Source: URNF01 sp045594105
Lineage (GTDB): Bacteria > Bacillota > Clostridia > Oscillospirales > Acutalibacteraceae
Length of the DNA stretch: 11,089 bases
NCBI GenBank assembly: GCA_045594105.1
Contig: JAZNXY010000084.1
Span: 1 to 11,089 of the forward strand
Reading direction: 5' to 3'
Part shown: positions 1 through 5,509 of the stretch, in pieces
Layout of the letters: each line of letters starts with the position of its first letter
How positions within the stretch are numbered: the stretch's first letter is position 1
Position numbers and translations under genes: made by a program
The notes under the pieces: model-generated
Databases searched by the model: none
What the model was told of the DNA's origin: nothing
The model's input: the letters and a program-made list of their open reading frames with translations, nothing else

Positions 1-25
1 AACGCTGTGCGTTACTCCGTCGCTT
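1..25 (+). repeat. Short direct repeat, copy 1 (cut by window edge)
   Basis: These 25 bases recur exactly at 157-181. The second copy carries five more bases on its left (GGAGT) that complete a 9-bp hairpin, so this copy is probably the right part of the same unit, cut by the end of the window. A repeat at a contig edge is a common reason for an assembly to stop. No coding potential was seen. Confidence 0.7.
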
Positions 26-49
26 TTGTAATCGCTCGTGTCCCCTTTG

Positions 50-104
50 GCTCCCTTGTGTAAAGGGAGCTGGCAAAACCGAAGGTTTTGACTGAGGGAT
101 TGTT
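50..104. repeat. Two-hairpin dispersed intergenic repeat
   Basis: Two perfect hairpins lie in tandem: GCTCCCTT (50-57) pairs with AAGGGAGC (63-70) over a 5-base loop, and CAAAACC (74-80) pairs with GGTTTTG (84-90) over a GAA loop. They are followed by ACTGAGGGATTG. From memory this layout, with a constant first hairpin, a variable second hairpin and a TGAGGGATTG tail, is a high-copy intergenic repeat in gut Clostridia genomes. The structure is seen directly; the family assignment is recollection. No transposase or other gene is linked to it here. Confidence 0.7.
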
Positions 105-131
105 GATATATATTACAAGAAATCTTATAAT
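103..131 (+). promoter_or_regulatory. Candidate sigma-A promoter facing the structured region
   Basis: The -35 box TTGATA (103-108, 5 of 6 consensus) is separated by exactly 17 bp from a perfect -10 box TATAAT (126-131). A transcript would start near 138. No open reading frame follows on this strand; instead there is highly self-complementary sequence ending in a terminator near 384. The region is AT-rich, so a chance match is possible. Confidence 0.45.
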
Positions 132-132
132 A

Positions 133-150
133 ACGCTAACGGACTTGAAC
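133..150 (-). repeat. Copy of the 3' end of tRNA-Val (18 bp, att-like)
   Basis: These 18 bases are identical, in the same orientation, to 393-410, which is the T-arm and most of the 3' acceptor strand of the tRNA-Val gene. The copies are 260 bp apart, with the fragment downstream of the tRNA 3' end. A tRNA 3'-end duplicate in this position is the usual footprint of insertion at a tRNA gene, or a remnant of a deleted tandem tRNA. No integrase gene is present and the gap is far too small for an integrative element. Confidence 0.75.
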
Positions 151-151
151 T

Positions 152-181
152 GGAGTAACGCTGTGCGTTACTCCGTCGCTT
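152..181. repeat. Hairpin repeat, copy 2
   Basis: GGAGTAACG (152-160) pairs perfectly with CGTTACTCC (166-174) around the loop CTGTG. Bases 157-181 repeat 1-25 exactly. The hairpin directly abuts the 18-bp tRNA-derived repeat at 133-150, which suggests the two belong to one unit. Confidence 0.7.
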
Positions 182-288
182 CTTGCTCGAACGCATTGTT
201 GTACGTTCGGTTTTGCTGCGCAAAACACCGCAAGAAGACGCGTGGTTTTGCGTTGTAGCGGGTGTTGTGCAGTAGTGTGTACTCGCAA

Positions 289-323
289 AACCCTGTTAGT
301 CCGCTGGTGCGGCCTAACGGGTT
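289..323. repeat. Long near-perfect hairpin
   Basis: AACCC (289-293) and GTTAG (295-299) pair with CTAAC (314-318) and GGGTT (319-323), with a single bulged T at 294. An inner stem CCGC (301-304)/GCGG (309-312) closes a TGGT loop. Its left arm shares 289-292 with a competing 9-bp stem, 244-252 with 284-292, so the two folds exclude each other. Function unknown. Confidence 0.6.
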
Positions 324-350
324 CTGCGTCATTTAGTGTGTTCGTCAAAT

Positions 351-384
351 AAAAAAAGGATAGGCATTTGCCTATCCCTTTTTT
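351..384. terminator. Two-way intrinsic terminator of tRNA-Val and of any plus-strand transcript
   Basis: GGATAGGC (358-365) pairs perfectly with GCCTATCC (370-377) around the loop ATTT. On the minus strand the stem is followed by seven U and then AUUU (from 357-347), just after the tRNA 3' end at 387. On the plus strand it is followed by six T (378-383). It can therefore terminate in both directions. Confidence 0.85.
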
Positions 385-386
385 AT

Positions 387-462
387 TGGTGGACGCTAAC
401 GGACTTGAACCGCTGACCCTTCGCACGTCAAGCGAAAGCTCTACCAGCTGAGCTAAGCGTCC
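387..462 (-). tRNA. tRNA-Val (anticodon GAC), CCA encoded
   Basis: Read on the minus strand, the cloverleaf is complete. The acceptor GGACGCT (456-462) pairs with AGCGTCC (391-397), followed by discriminator A (390) and an encoded CCA (387-389). The anticodon stem TTCGC/GCGAA holds the loop TTGACGT (425-431), giving anticodon GAC (427-429), which reads valine codons GUC and GUU. The T-stem AGCGG/CCGTT flanks TTCAAGT. Base 37 is G rather than the A more usual next to a valine anticodon. It has its own promoter (475-503) and terminator (351-384), so it is transcribed as a single-gene unit. It also acts as the parent of the 18-bp copy at 133-150. Confidence 0.95.
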
Positions 463-474
463 GTAACAGTGCAT

Positions 475-503
475 AGTATATATGAAAATATTGCTAATGT
501 CAA
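475..503 (-). promoter_or_regulatory. Consensus sigma-A promoter of tRNA-Val
   Basis: On the minus strand, a perfect -35 TTGACA (498-503), a 17-bp spacer and a -10 TATACT (475-480, 5 of 6) place the start near 468, about six bases before the mature tRNA 5' end at 462. Strength near consensus fits a stable-RNA gene. Confidence 0.88.
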
Positions 504-562
504 GTACCATTTTGGTGAAAATGGAGATAATATTTTATTTTTGCAATTTTTGAAAATAATTC

Positions 563-591
563 TTGCATTTTTGCGTAGAATATAGTAGTAT
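563..591 (+). promoter_or_regulatory. Probable promoter of the aminotransferase gene
   Basis: TTGCAT (563-568) and TAGTAT (586-591) are 17 bp apart in AT-rich sequence, placing a start near 598 and a leader of about 44 bases before the ATG at 642. The -10 box matches only 4 of 6 positions, so the exact boxes are uncertain. A promoter is expected because the upstream tRNA is divergent. Confidence 0.45.
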
Positions 592-641
592 TAATACAAT
601 GTTTTTTGAACAGTTTGCATTTTGGAGGCGTTTTAATTTCA

Positions 642-1916
642 ATGGAAGAGCTTAAACAGTTATCAAAATCCGCTTTGGAACAACGTTTGCAGGATTTGAA
701 AGCGGAATATGCAGAATATAAGGCCAAGGGGTTAAAGCTTGACATGTCCCGTGGCAAACCCGGTCCCGAGCAGTTAGATATCACTGTTGATATGCTGCAT
801 TGTCTGAACGAAGAAGACGGCTATGCGGCGATGGGCAATATCGACACCCGCAACTATGGTGTGGTAGACGGCATTCTTGAGGCCAAACAGATGTTTGCGG
901 ACATTTTCGGCGTAGAGGTTGACAATGTCATTGTCGGTGGCAACTCCAGTCTGAATATGATGTTTGACTATATTGCGACCGCATACGCAAAGGGTATTTG
1001 CGGAGAGGCACCGTGGCTGACACAGGGCAAGGTTAAGTTTTTGTGCCCTGCACCGGGGTATGACCGTCATTTTGCCGTGACACAGTTTTTTGATATTGAA
1101 CTTATCACCGTGCCGATTACCGAAAAAGGTCCCGATATGGATATGGTAGAGGAGTTGGTGAAGGACCCGCTTGTGAAGGGTATGTGGTCTGTACCGATGT
1201 ATTCTAACCCTACCGGCATCACGTATGCAGATGAAACGGTAAAACGTTTGGCCGCCTTAAAGCCCGCAGCAAAGGATTTCCGTATTATGTGGGATAATGC
1301 GTATTGTGTACACCATTTGTACGATACCCCTGACCGTTTGTTGAATCTCTTTGAGGAGGCGAAAAAGGTAGGGAATGAGGATATCGTTCTAATGTTCACC
1401 TCTACTTCGAAAATCAGCTTTCCCGGCGGTGGCGTAGCGGCAGTGGCGGCGAGTAAGGCCAACCTTAACGAGATTAAAGCACGAATGACCGTACAAACCA
1501 TTGGTCACGATAAGCTCAATATGCTGCGCCACGTACGGTATTTCAAAAACGCAGAAGGCATTGCGGCACATATGCGTCGTCACGCAGAAATACTGCGTCC
1601 GAAATTCGAAACGGTACTGCGTGTGTTGGAAAACCGCCTTGCCGGAAAAGGCGTGGCTGCCTGGCATTCGCCTCGTGGCGGGTATTTTGTCAGTGTCGAC
1701 TTGATGGCGGGGTGTGCCAAAGAAACGCACCGCCTTTTGAAAGAGGCGGGGGTCACCATGACCGGTGCAGGCGCTACGTTCCCCTACGGCAAAGACCCTA
1801 AAGATTCCAATTTGCGTATCGCACCTTCGTATCCGTCTTTGGCAGAATTGGAAATGGCAATGGAAATGTTCTGTGTTTGTGCCGAAATGACGGCTATCGA
1901 AAAATTGTTGGTATAA
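642..1916 (+). CDS. PLP-dependent aminotransferase, aspartate aminotransferase subgroup Ic type
   Basis: A 424-residue fold-type I PLP enzyme, expected to be cytosolic. The N-terminal block YKAKGLKLDMSRGKPG (26-41) is characteristic of the subgroup Ic family (Pfam Asp_aminotransf), whose studied members use aspartate and 2-oxoglutarate. Visible active-site elements are GGNSSLNMMFD (99-109, cofactor phosphate region), YSNPTG (187-192), the WDNAY block with D218 expected to contact the PLP ring nitrogen, TSTSKISFPGGG with Schiff-base lysine K257, and NLRIAPSYP with R392 expected to bind the substrate carboxylate. All key residues are present, so it should be active; the substrate is inferred from the family. 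The ATG at 642 is preferred because it matches the family's N-terminus and follows GGAGG (624-628), though at a long 13-base spacing. An in-frame TTG at 606 would add 12 residues but lacks a ribosome binding site. It is monocistronic, with a hairpin at 1924-1954 downstream. Confidence 0.93.
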   Translation: MEELKQLSKSALEQRLQDLKAEYAEYKAKGLKLDMSRGKPGPEQLDITVDMLHCLNEEDGYAAMGNIDTRNYGVVDGILEAKQMFADIFGVEVDNVIVGGNSSLNMMFDYIATAYAKGICGEAPWLTQGKVKFLCPAPGYDRHFAVTQFFDIELITVPITEKGPDMDMVEELVKDPLVKGMWSVPMYSNPTGITYADETVKRLAALKPAAKDFRIMWDNAYCVHHLYDTPDRLLNLFEEAKKVGNEDIVLMFTSTSKISFPGGGVAAVAASKANLNEIKARMTVQTIGHDKLNMLRHVRYFKNAEGIAAHMRRHAEILRPKFETVLRVLENRLAGKGVAAWHSPRGGYFVSVDLMAGCAKETHRLLKEAGVTMTGAGATFPYGKDPKDSNLRIAPSYPSLAELEMAMEMFCVCAEMTAIEKLLV

Positions 1917-1923
1917 TTTTTGA

Positions 1924-1970
1924 AGAACGCACTTCACATTGTGAGGTGCGTTCTCTTGTGTGATTTTTTT
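1924..1970 (+). terminator. Probable terminator of the aminotransferase gene
   Basis: A 14-bp stem (1924-1937 with 1941-1954, one G-T wobble) closes over a 3-base loop eight bases after the stop codon. The T-run (1964-1970) starts nine bases after the stem rather than directly at its base, so termination may be imperfect. Confidence 0.6.
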
Positions 1971-1979
1971 GCGTTCCCG

Positions 1980-2008
1980 TTGACTTTTTTTTATATATAA
2001 TGTATACT
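1980..2008 (+). promoter_or_regulatory. Sigma-A promoter of secDF
   Basis: TTGACT (1980-1985, 5 of 6) and TATACT (2003-2008, 5 of 6) are separated by 17 bp. Transcription would start near 2015, giving a leader of about 50 bases before the secD ATG. Confidence 0.8.
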
Positions 2009-2018
2009 TTACCTATTA

Positions 2019-2040
2019 ACGTGGTGCTTTGTTCCCACGT
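2019..2040 (+). other. Inverted repeat at the 5' end of the secDF leader
   Basis: ACGTGG (2019-2024) and CCACGT (2035-2040) flank a 10-base loop right after the predicted transcription start and 12 bases before the GGAGG. It could be a 5' stabilising stem-loop or a palindromic operator. No T-run follows, so it is not a terminator. Confidence 0.4.
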
Positions 2041-2064
2041 GAGCTATTTTTGGAGGATGTATTG

Positions 2065-3474
2065 ATGAAGCGTACTTCTAAATCCGTTTTCTTCATCGTA
2101 CTGGTGCTGATTCTCGCACTGGCATATACGTCGTTTTTCGGTGTGTATACCCAGTTTGGCGATCGTACCGACACGGTGATACGCGGTGCGAAAGATATCC
2201 GTTGGGGTATTGATATTCGCGGTGGTGTAGACGTAACATACGGTCCGGTGGATGAATCTGTGACCGTGACCGAGGCGAATCTGCAGGGTGTGGAAACCAT
2301 TATTGCGGAACGTCTTATCGGCAAGGGCATTACCGACTACGAAATGTATTCGGATGTTGCCAATCATCAGGTGATCGTTCGTTTTCCCTGGAGCAGTGAT
2401 GAAAAGGACTTCGACCCTGCTGCAGCGATTGCCGAACTCGGTCAGACTGCACAGCTTGAGTTCCGTATAGGCAGTGAAACCGAAGAAAAAGATGGTAAAA
2501 CTGTTCCGACCGGAAAGATTGTGCTGACCGGTAAAGATGTGGCTTCCGCAGAAGCTGTGTTTATTCAGAACGACAATGGTACACAGGAACCTGTTGTGCA
2601 GTTGACGCTGAATGAATCGGGCAAAAATGCGTTTGCAGATGCGACCAAAACGCAGGCGGCCAATAAAGGTACCATTTCCATTTGGTTGGACGGTGCGATG
2701 ATCTCCAATCCCACCGTGCAGGATACCATTACGGGTGGTGTGGCGACCATTTCGGGCAGCTTTGAATCCTTGACCGATGCGGCTGACCTTGCCAACCTCA
2801 TTAACTCGGGTTCTCTGCCGTTTGCTATTGAAGCCAAAAGCAGCGGTACCGTTTCTCCCACCATGGGTGAAAAGGCACTCGAAGCGATGGTGCTGGCCGG
2901 TGTGATTGCGTTTGCACTGATTGCGGTGTTTATGATTGCTTACTACCGTTTGCCCGGTCTGGTTGCGGTTATTGCACTGATTGGTCAGATTGCGGGCTCT
3001 ATTGCGGCGATTTCGGGTTACTTCGGTGTGCTGGATAGCTTTACCTTGACCTTGCCCGGTATTGCGGGTATCGTGCTTTCCATCGGTATCGGTGTTGACG
3101 CAAACGTTATTACCGCCGAACGTGTAAAGGAAGAAATCCGTAACGGTAAAACCATTGATAACGCCATTCGTCTGGGCTCTAAAAACTCCTTCTGGTCCAT
3201 CTTTGACGGTAACATCTCGGTTGTTATCGTAGCGGTGGTACTGATGGGTGTATTCGGTCCTGCGGACGGCATCTGGAGTATGATACTCAAACCCTTGCTG
3301 TTCTGGGCACCTGCGTCCACCACGGGCTCTGTGTACTCCTTCGGTTATACACTGTTTATCGGTGTTATCTTTAACTTTGTTATGGGTGTGTGGGCATCTC
3401 GTGCGATGTTGCGGTCTGTGTCCCGCTTTAGGTTCCTCCGCAAACCCTGGCTGTATGGAGGTGTCAAAGAATGA
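2065..3474 (+). CDS. secD: Protein translocase subunit SecD
   Basis: A 469-residue RND-type membrane protein that with SecF assists SecYEG, using the proton or sodium gradient to complete release of exported proteins outside the membrane. The layout is canonical: TM1 at 8-25; the SecD motif GIDIRGGV (48-55); a large extracytoplasmic domain (about 56-268); then five more membrane spans, at about 272-292, 298-318, 324-345, 380-398 and 424-446. The TM4 block LPGIAGIVLSIGIGVDANVI (330-349) is the conserved family motif with the acidic residue (D345) implicated in ion coupling. Between TM5 and TM6 there is an aromatic segment (about 398-424, GIWSMILKPLLFW) longer than in many SecDs. The ATG at 2065 is chosen because GGAGG (2052-2056) lies eight bases upstream. 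An in-frame TTG at 2029 would prepend 12 residues and has no ribosome binding site. Its stop overlaps the secF start. Confidence 0.97.
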   Translation: MKRTSKSVFFIVLVLILALAYTSFFGVYTQFGDRTDTVIRGAKDIRWGIDIRGGVDVTYGPVDESVTVTEANLQGVETIIAERLIGKGITDYEMYSDVANHQVIVRFPWSSDEKDFDPAAAIAELGQTAQLEFRIGSETEEKDGKTVPTGKIVLTGKDVASAEAVFIQNDNGTQEPVVQLTLNESGKNAFADATKTQAANKGTISIWLDGAMISNPTVQDTITGGVATISGSFESLTDAADLANLINSGSLPFAIEAKSSGTVSPTMGEKALEAMVLAGVIAFALIAVFMIAYYRLPGLVAVIALIGQIAGSIAAISGYFGVLDSFTLTLPGIAGIVLSIGIGVDANVITAERVKEEIRNGKTIDNAIRLGSKNSFWSIFDGNISVVIVAVVLMGVFGPADGIWSMILKPLLFWAPASTTGSVYSFGYTLFIGVIFNFVMGVWASRAMLRSVSRFRFLRKPWLYGGVKE

Positions 3475-4391
3475 AAAAGACATTTGATTTTGTAGCACGC
3501 CGTAAAACCTTCGCTATTATTTCGGCGGCGGTTTTGGGTATTGCACTGATTTTTAATATCATCTTCGGCACCGCAATGGATATCACCTTCAAAGGCGGTA
3601 CGTTGATGCGTTACAGTTTTGAAGGCACCGTAGATATGACGGTGGCTGAGAAAGCGGCGAAGGACGTGCTCGGCAATGCGGCTACCGTAAAACAGGAAAC
3701 GGTGAATAACACCGCTGTTATCAGTGTTTCGTTGGTGGATGAAATCAACACCGACAAACAGACGGCGCTGGATGACGCCATGGCGAAAGCTCTGCCCAAT
3801 AACAAAGTGGTGCAGTTCAGTTCCAACTCGCTGAAAGCATCTATGGGTAAACGCTTCTTTGCAAAATGCTTGGTTGCTGTAGCACTTGCTGCGGCATTTC
3901 TGCTCGTTTACGTTGGCTTGCGTTTCCGTAAGATCGGCGGCTTCTCCGCAGGTGCATTTGCACTGCTTGCGCTGGCGCACGACCTTTTGTTTGTGTATTT
4001 CACCTTTGTCATCTTCCGCATTCCGCTGAATGATAACTTCGTAGCGGTTATGCTCACCATTCTCGGTTACTCGCTCAATGATACCATCGTTGTGTTTGAC
4101 CGTGTACGTGAAAACCGCCGCAAGCTCGATCCGAAGACACCTATTGCTGATGTTGTGAATATGAGCTTGAATCAGAGCTTTGTGCGTACCCGTAACACTT
4201 CTATTACGACCGGTATTGCAGTAGGCACCATTGCGGTGGTAGCATTGGTTTTACGTATGGATGCTATTATCAGCTTTGCCGTTCCGATGCTGTTCGGTGT
4301 CATCTCCGGTTTCTATTCTTCGCTGTTCCTCAGTGTACCGCTGTGGGCAGGTTGGACAGAACGTCACGGCGAAAAGAAAAAAGCAAAATAA
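3471..4391 (+). CDS. secF: Protein translocase subunit SecF
   Basis: A 306-residue membrane partner of SecD, separate here rather than fused as in Bacillus. TM1 is at about 12-33, followed by DITFKGGT (37-44, the SecF counterpart of the GxDxRGG motif), an extracytoplasmic domain to about 125, and five further spans beginning near 131, 157, 189, 244 and 266. The conserved block LGYSLNDTIVVFDRVRENRR (198-217) is diagnostic; AHD (169-171) sits in TM3. The C-terminus is basic (HGEKKKAK) and expected in the cytoplasm. The ATG overlaps the secD stop by 4 bp (ATGA), and GGAGGTG (3457-3463) lies inside the secD coding end seven bases upstream, which implies translational coupling and equal expression of the two subunits. 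A strong terminator follows eight bases after the stop. Confidence 0.97.
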   Translation: MKKTFDFVARRKTFAIISAAVLGIALIFNIIFGTAMDITFKGGTLMRYSFEGTVDMTVAEKAAKDVLGNAATVKQETVNNTAVISVSLVDEINTDKQTALDDAMAKALPNNKVVQFSSNSLKASMGKRFFAKCLVAVALAAAFLLVYVGLRFRKIGGFSAGAFALLALAHDLLFVYFTFVIFRIPLNDNFVAVMLTILGYSLNDTIVVFDRVRENRRKLDPKTPIADVVNMSLNQSFVRTRNTSITTGIAVGTIAVVALVLRMDAIISFAVPMLFGVISGFYSSLFLSVPLWAGWTERHGEKKKAK

Positions 4392-4398
4392 TGGTATG

Positions 4399-4431
4399 AA
4401 GACCGTGTGGAAGTTTCCACGCGGTCTTTTT
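4399..4431 (+). terminator. Intrinsic terminator of secDF
   Basis: GACCGTGTGG (4401-4410) pairs with CCACGCGGTC (4417-4426, one G-T wobble), extended by flanking A-T pairs, and is followed immediately by TTTTT (4427-4431). It ends the secDF unit just before the rpmE promoter. Confidence 0.9.
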
Positions 4432-4451
4432 CATCTTTTTTGAAAAAGTGC

Positions 4452-4480
4452 TTGCAATTTGTAAATACGTGTGATATAAT
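4452..4480 (+). promoter_or_regulatory. Strong extended -10 promoter of rpmE
   Basis: TTGCAA (4452-4457) lies 17 bp before a perfect TATAAT (4475-4480), which is preceded by TGA, making an extended -10 (TGnTATAAT). This strength fits a ribosomal protein gene. Confidence 0.88.
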
Positions 4481-4515
4481 CTTCCCGTTATGGAAATGTA
4501 AAAGAGGTGACAAGA

Positions 4516-4722
4516 ATGAAAGAGGCTATCCACCCGAATTATGCACAGACCACGGTTACCTGCATCTGCGGTAATGTGATCGAGACAGGTTCAACGAAAT
4601 CGGATATCCGTGTTGAAATTTGTTCCAAGTGCCATCCGTTTTACACCGGTAAGCAGAAACTGGTTGACAGCGGCGGCCGCGTAGAACGTTTCAACAAGCG
4701 TTTTGGCTTGTCTGGTAAATAA
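4516..4722 (+). CDS. rpmE: 50S ribosomal protein L31, zinc-binding form
   Basis: A 68-residue basic protein of the large ribosomal subunit; in the 70S ribosome L31 bridges the central protuberance and the small-subunit head. It begins MKEAIHPNY, typical of the family, and carries the four zinc ligands of the C+ form: C16 and C18 (CxC), C36 and C39 (CxxC, followed by HPF). Length matches the family. The ATG at 4516 is chosen because AGAGGTG (4503-4509) lies six bases upstream; the in-frame GTG at 4507 is part of that ribosome binding site. It is a single-gene unit with its own strong promoter (4452-4480) and terminator (4735-4769). Because this form needs zinc, some bacteria pair it with a zinc-free paralogue; none is in the window, and no Zur box was recognised. 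Confidence 0.97.
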   Translation: MKEAIHPNYAQTTVTCICGNVIETGSTKSDIRVEICSKCHPFYTGKQKLVDSGGRVERFNKRFGLSGK

Positions 4723-4734
4723 GTAGTTGACCGT

Positions 4735-4769
4735 AAAGGCAGTGCAAAATATATTGCACTGCCTTTTTT
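4735..4769 (+). terminator. Intrinsic terminator of rpmE
   Basis: GGCAGTGCAA (4738-4747) pairs perfectly with TTGCACTGCC (4754-4763) around a six-base AT-rich loop. Three A precede it and six T (4764-4769) follow. It sits 12 bases after the rpmE stop and 23 bases before the next start codon. Confidence 0.93.
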
Positions 4770-4792
4770 CATATGATAACGAGGTGATATGC

Positions 4793-5419
4793 GTGACCCC
4801 ATACCGAACTATATTGAAACCTGCTACGGCAGAATTTGTGGATAGACGGTCTCGCTTTATCGGACAGATTATTCCTGTCAGTGATGAAGAGACGGCCGTT
4901 CGCTTTATCGAAAGTGTCAAAAAACAGTATTGGGATGCACGACATCACGTACCTGCATATATTATCCGCAACGGCGATATTCGTCGCTTCAGTGACGATG
5001 GGGAACCGCAGGGAACAGCGGGTATCCCGACCCTGGATGTGCTGCAAAAACAAAATCTTACCGATTGTTGTGTGGTGGTCACACGGTATTTTGGCGGCAT
5101 TTTGCTTGGCAGCGGCGGGCTGGTACGTGCCTATTCGCATACAGCGGCTTTAGCGGTGGAGGCGGCAGGTGTTGTCGAAATGCGCCCTGCGTTTTTGGAA
5201 GAAATACAATGTAGCTATACGCAATACGGCTGGTTGGCACCGCTTGTGGAAAGTGGTGGCGGTACGATTGTAGATACGCAGTACACCGATGAGGTTATTG
5301 TCCGCTTCCTGCTGGATACCGAGCTGCAAGTCGGCTTTGAAAAGCAGTTGACCGAACGCAGTGCAGGGTCTTTGACACCAAAAATCCTGGAAGAACAATA
5401 CCGCACGGTGCAGATTTAA
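4793..5419 (+). CDS. yigZ: YigZ/YvyE family (UPF0029, IMPACT-like) protein
   Basis: A 208-residue soluble protein of two domains: an N-terminal UPF0029/IMPACT domain (about 16-121), with the signature block RFSDDGEPQGTAGIP (65-79) and the downstream VVVTRYFGGILLGSGGLVRAY (94-114), and a C-terminal ferredoxin-like DUF1949 domain (about 137-192). Length matches the family. Bacterial members have been proposed to bind nucleic acid or ribosomes by analogy with eukaryotic IMPACT, but the cellular role is not settled. The start is the GTG at 4793: it follows GAGGTG (4781-4786) by six bases, gives the expected N-terminus (TPYRTI), and avoids the rpmE terminator, inside which a longer reading from 4727 would start. 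The ATG at 4789 is in another frame. No promoter is visible between terminator and start, so it may depend on read-through. The next gene starts 90 bases downstream. Confidence 0.93.
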   Translation: MTPYRTILKPATAEFVDRRSRFIGQIIPVSDEETAVRFIESVKKQYWDARHHVPAYIIRNGDIRRFSDDGEPQGTAGIPTLDVLQKQNLTDCCVVVTRYFGGILLGSGGLVRAYSHTAALAVEAAGVVEMRPAFLEEIQCSYTQYGWLAPLVESGGGTIVDTQYTDEVIVRFLLDTELQVGFEKQLTERSAGSLTPKILEEQYRTVQI

Positions 5420-5509
5420 TTTTTTTGTATTTTTTTGCGAAAAAAGAAGGAAAATCACGAAAGAGATGCGTATATATAGATATATGGCTTTTTTAAGGAG
5501 GGATACGCC

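Larger units (their letters stand above)
138..384 (+). ncRNA. Candidate structured RNA, family unknown
   Basis: This is the span between the candidate promoter at 103-131 and the intrinsic terminator at 358-383. Perfect stems fill much of it: 152-160 with 166-174; CTTCTTGC 179-186 with 230-237, which encloses two further hairpins (188-193/204-209 and 210-215/221-226) to make a three-way junction; 244-252 with 284-292; and 289-293 plus 295-299 with 314-323. I do not recognise it as 6S, SRP, RNase P or tmRNA. It could equally be a non-transcribed dispersed repeat. The stems are visible in the sequence; transcription is inference. Confidence 0.3.

Noticed and set aside
1..390. CRISPR array
   Set aside because: Repeats here occur at most twice, with unequal spacing and different families; there are no regular spacers and no cas genes.
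136..510. Minus-strand 124-codon open frame through tRNA-Val (RLAQLVELSLDVRRVSGSSP...)
   Set aside because: It is a conceptual translation of the tRNA, its terminator and the structured region; this peptide pattern is a well-known false protein from tRNA genes.
2044..3498. 484-codon open frame antisense to nearly all of secD
   Set aside because: Its composition (rich in His, Asn, Arg, Gln and Thr) and lack of any recognisable domain or ribosome binding site fit a codon-bias shadow of secD, whose motifs are clear.
4727..4792. TTG-initiated N-terminal extension of the YigZ-family gene
   Set aside because: It would begin inside the rpmE terminator and lacks a ribosome binding site, while the GTG at 4793 has one and matches the family N-terminus.
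5420..5450. T-rich stretch after yigZ as a terminator
   Set aside because: There are two T-runs but no credible GC stem before them; the only pairing is T6/A6 around GCG. I also found no promoter with proper spacing before dgt.
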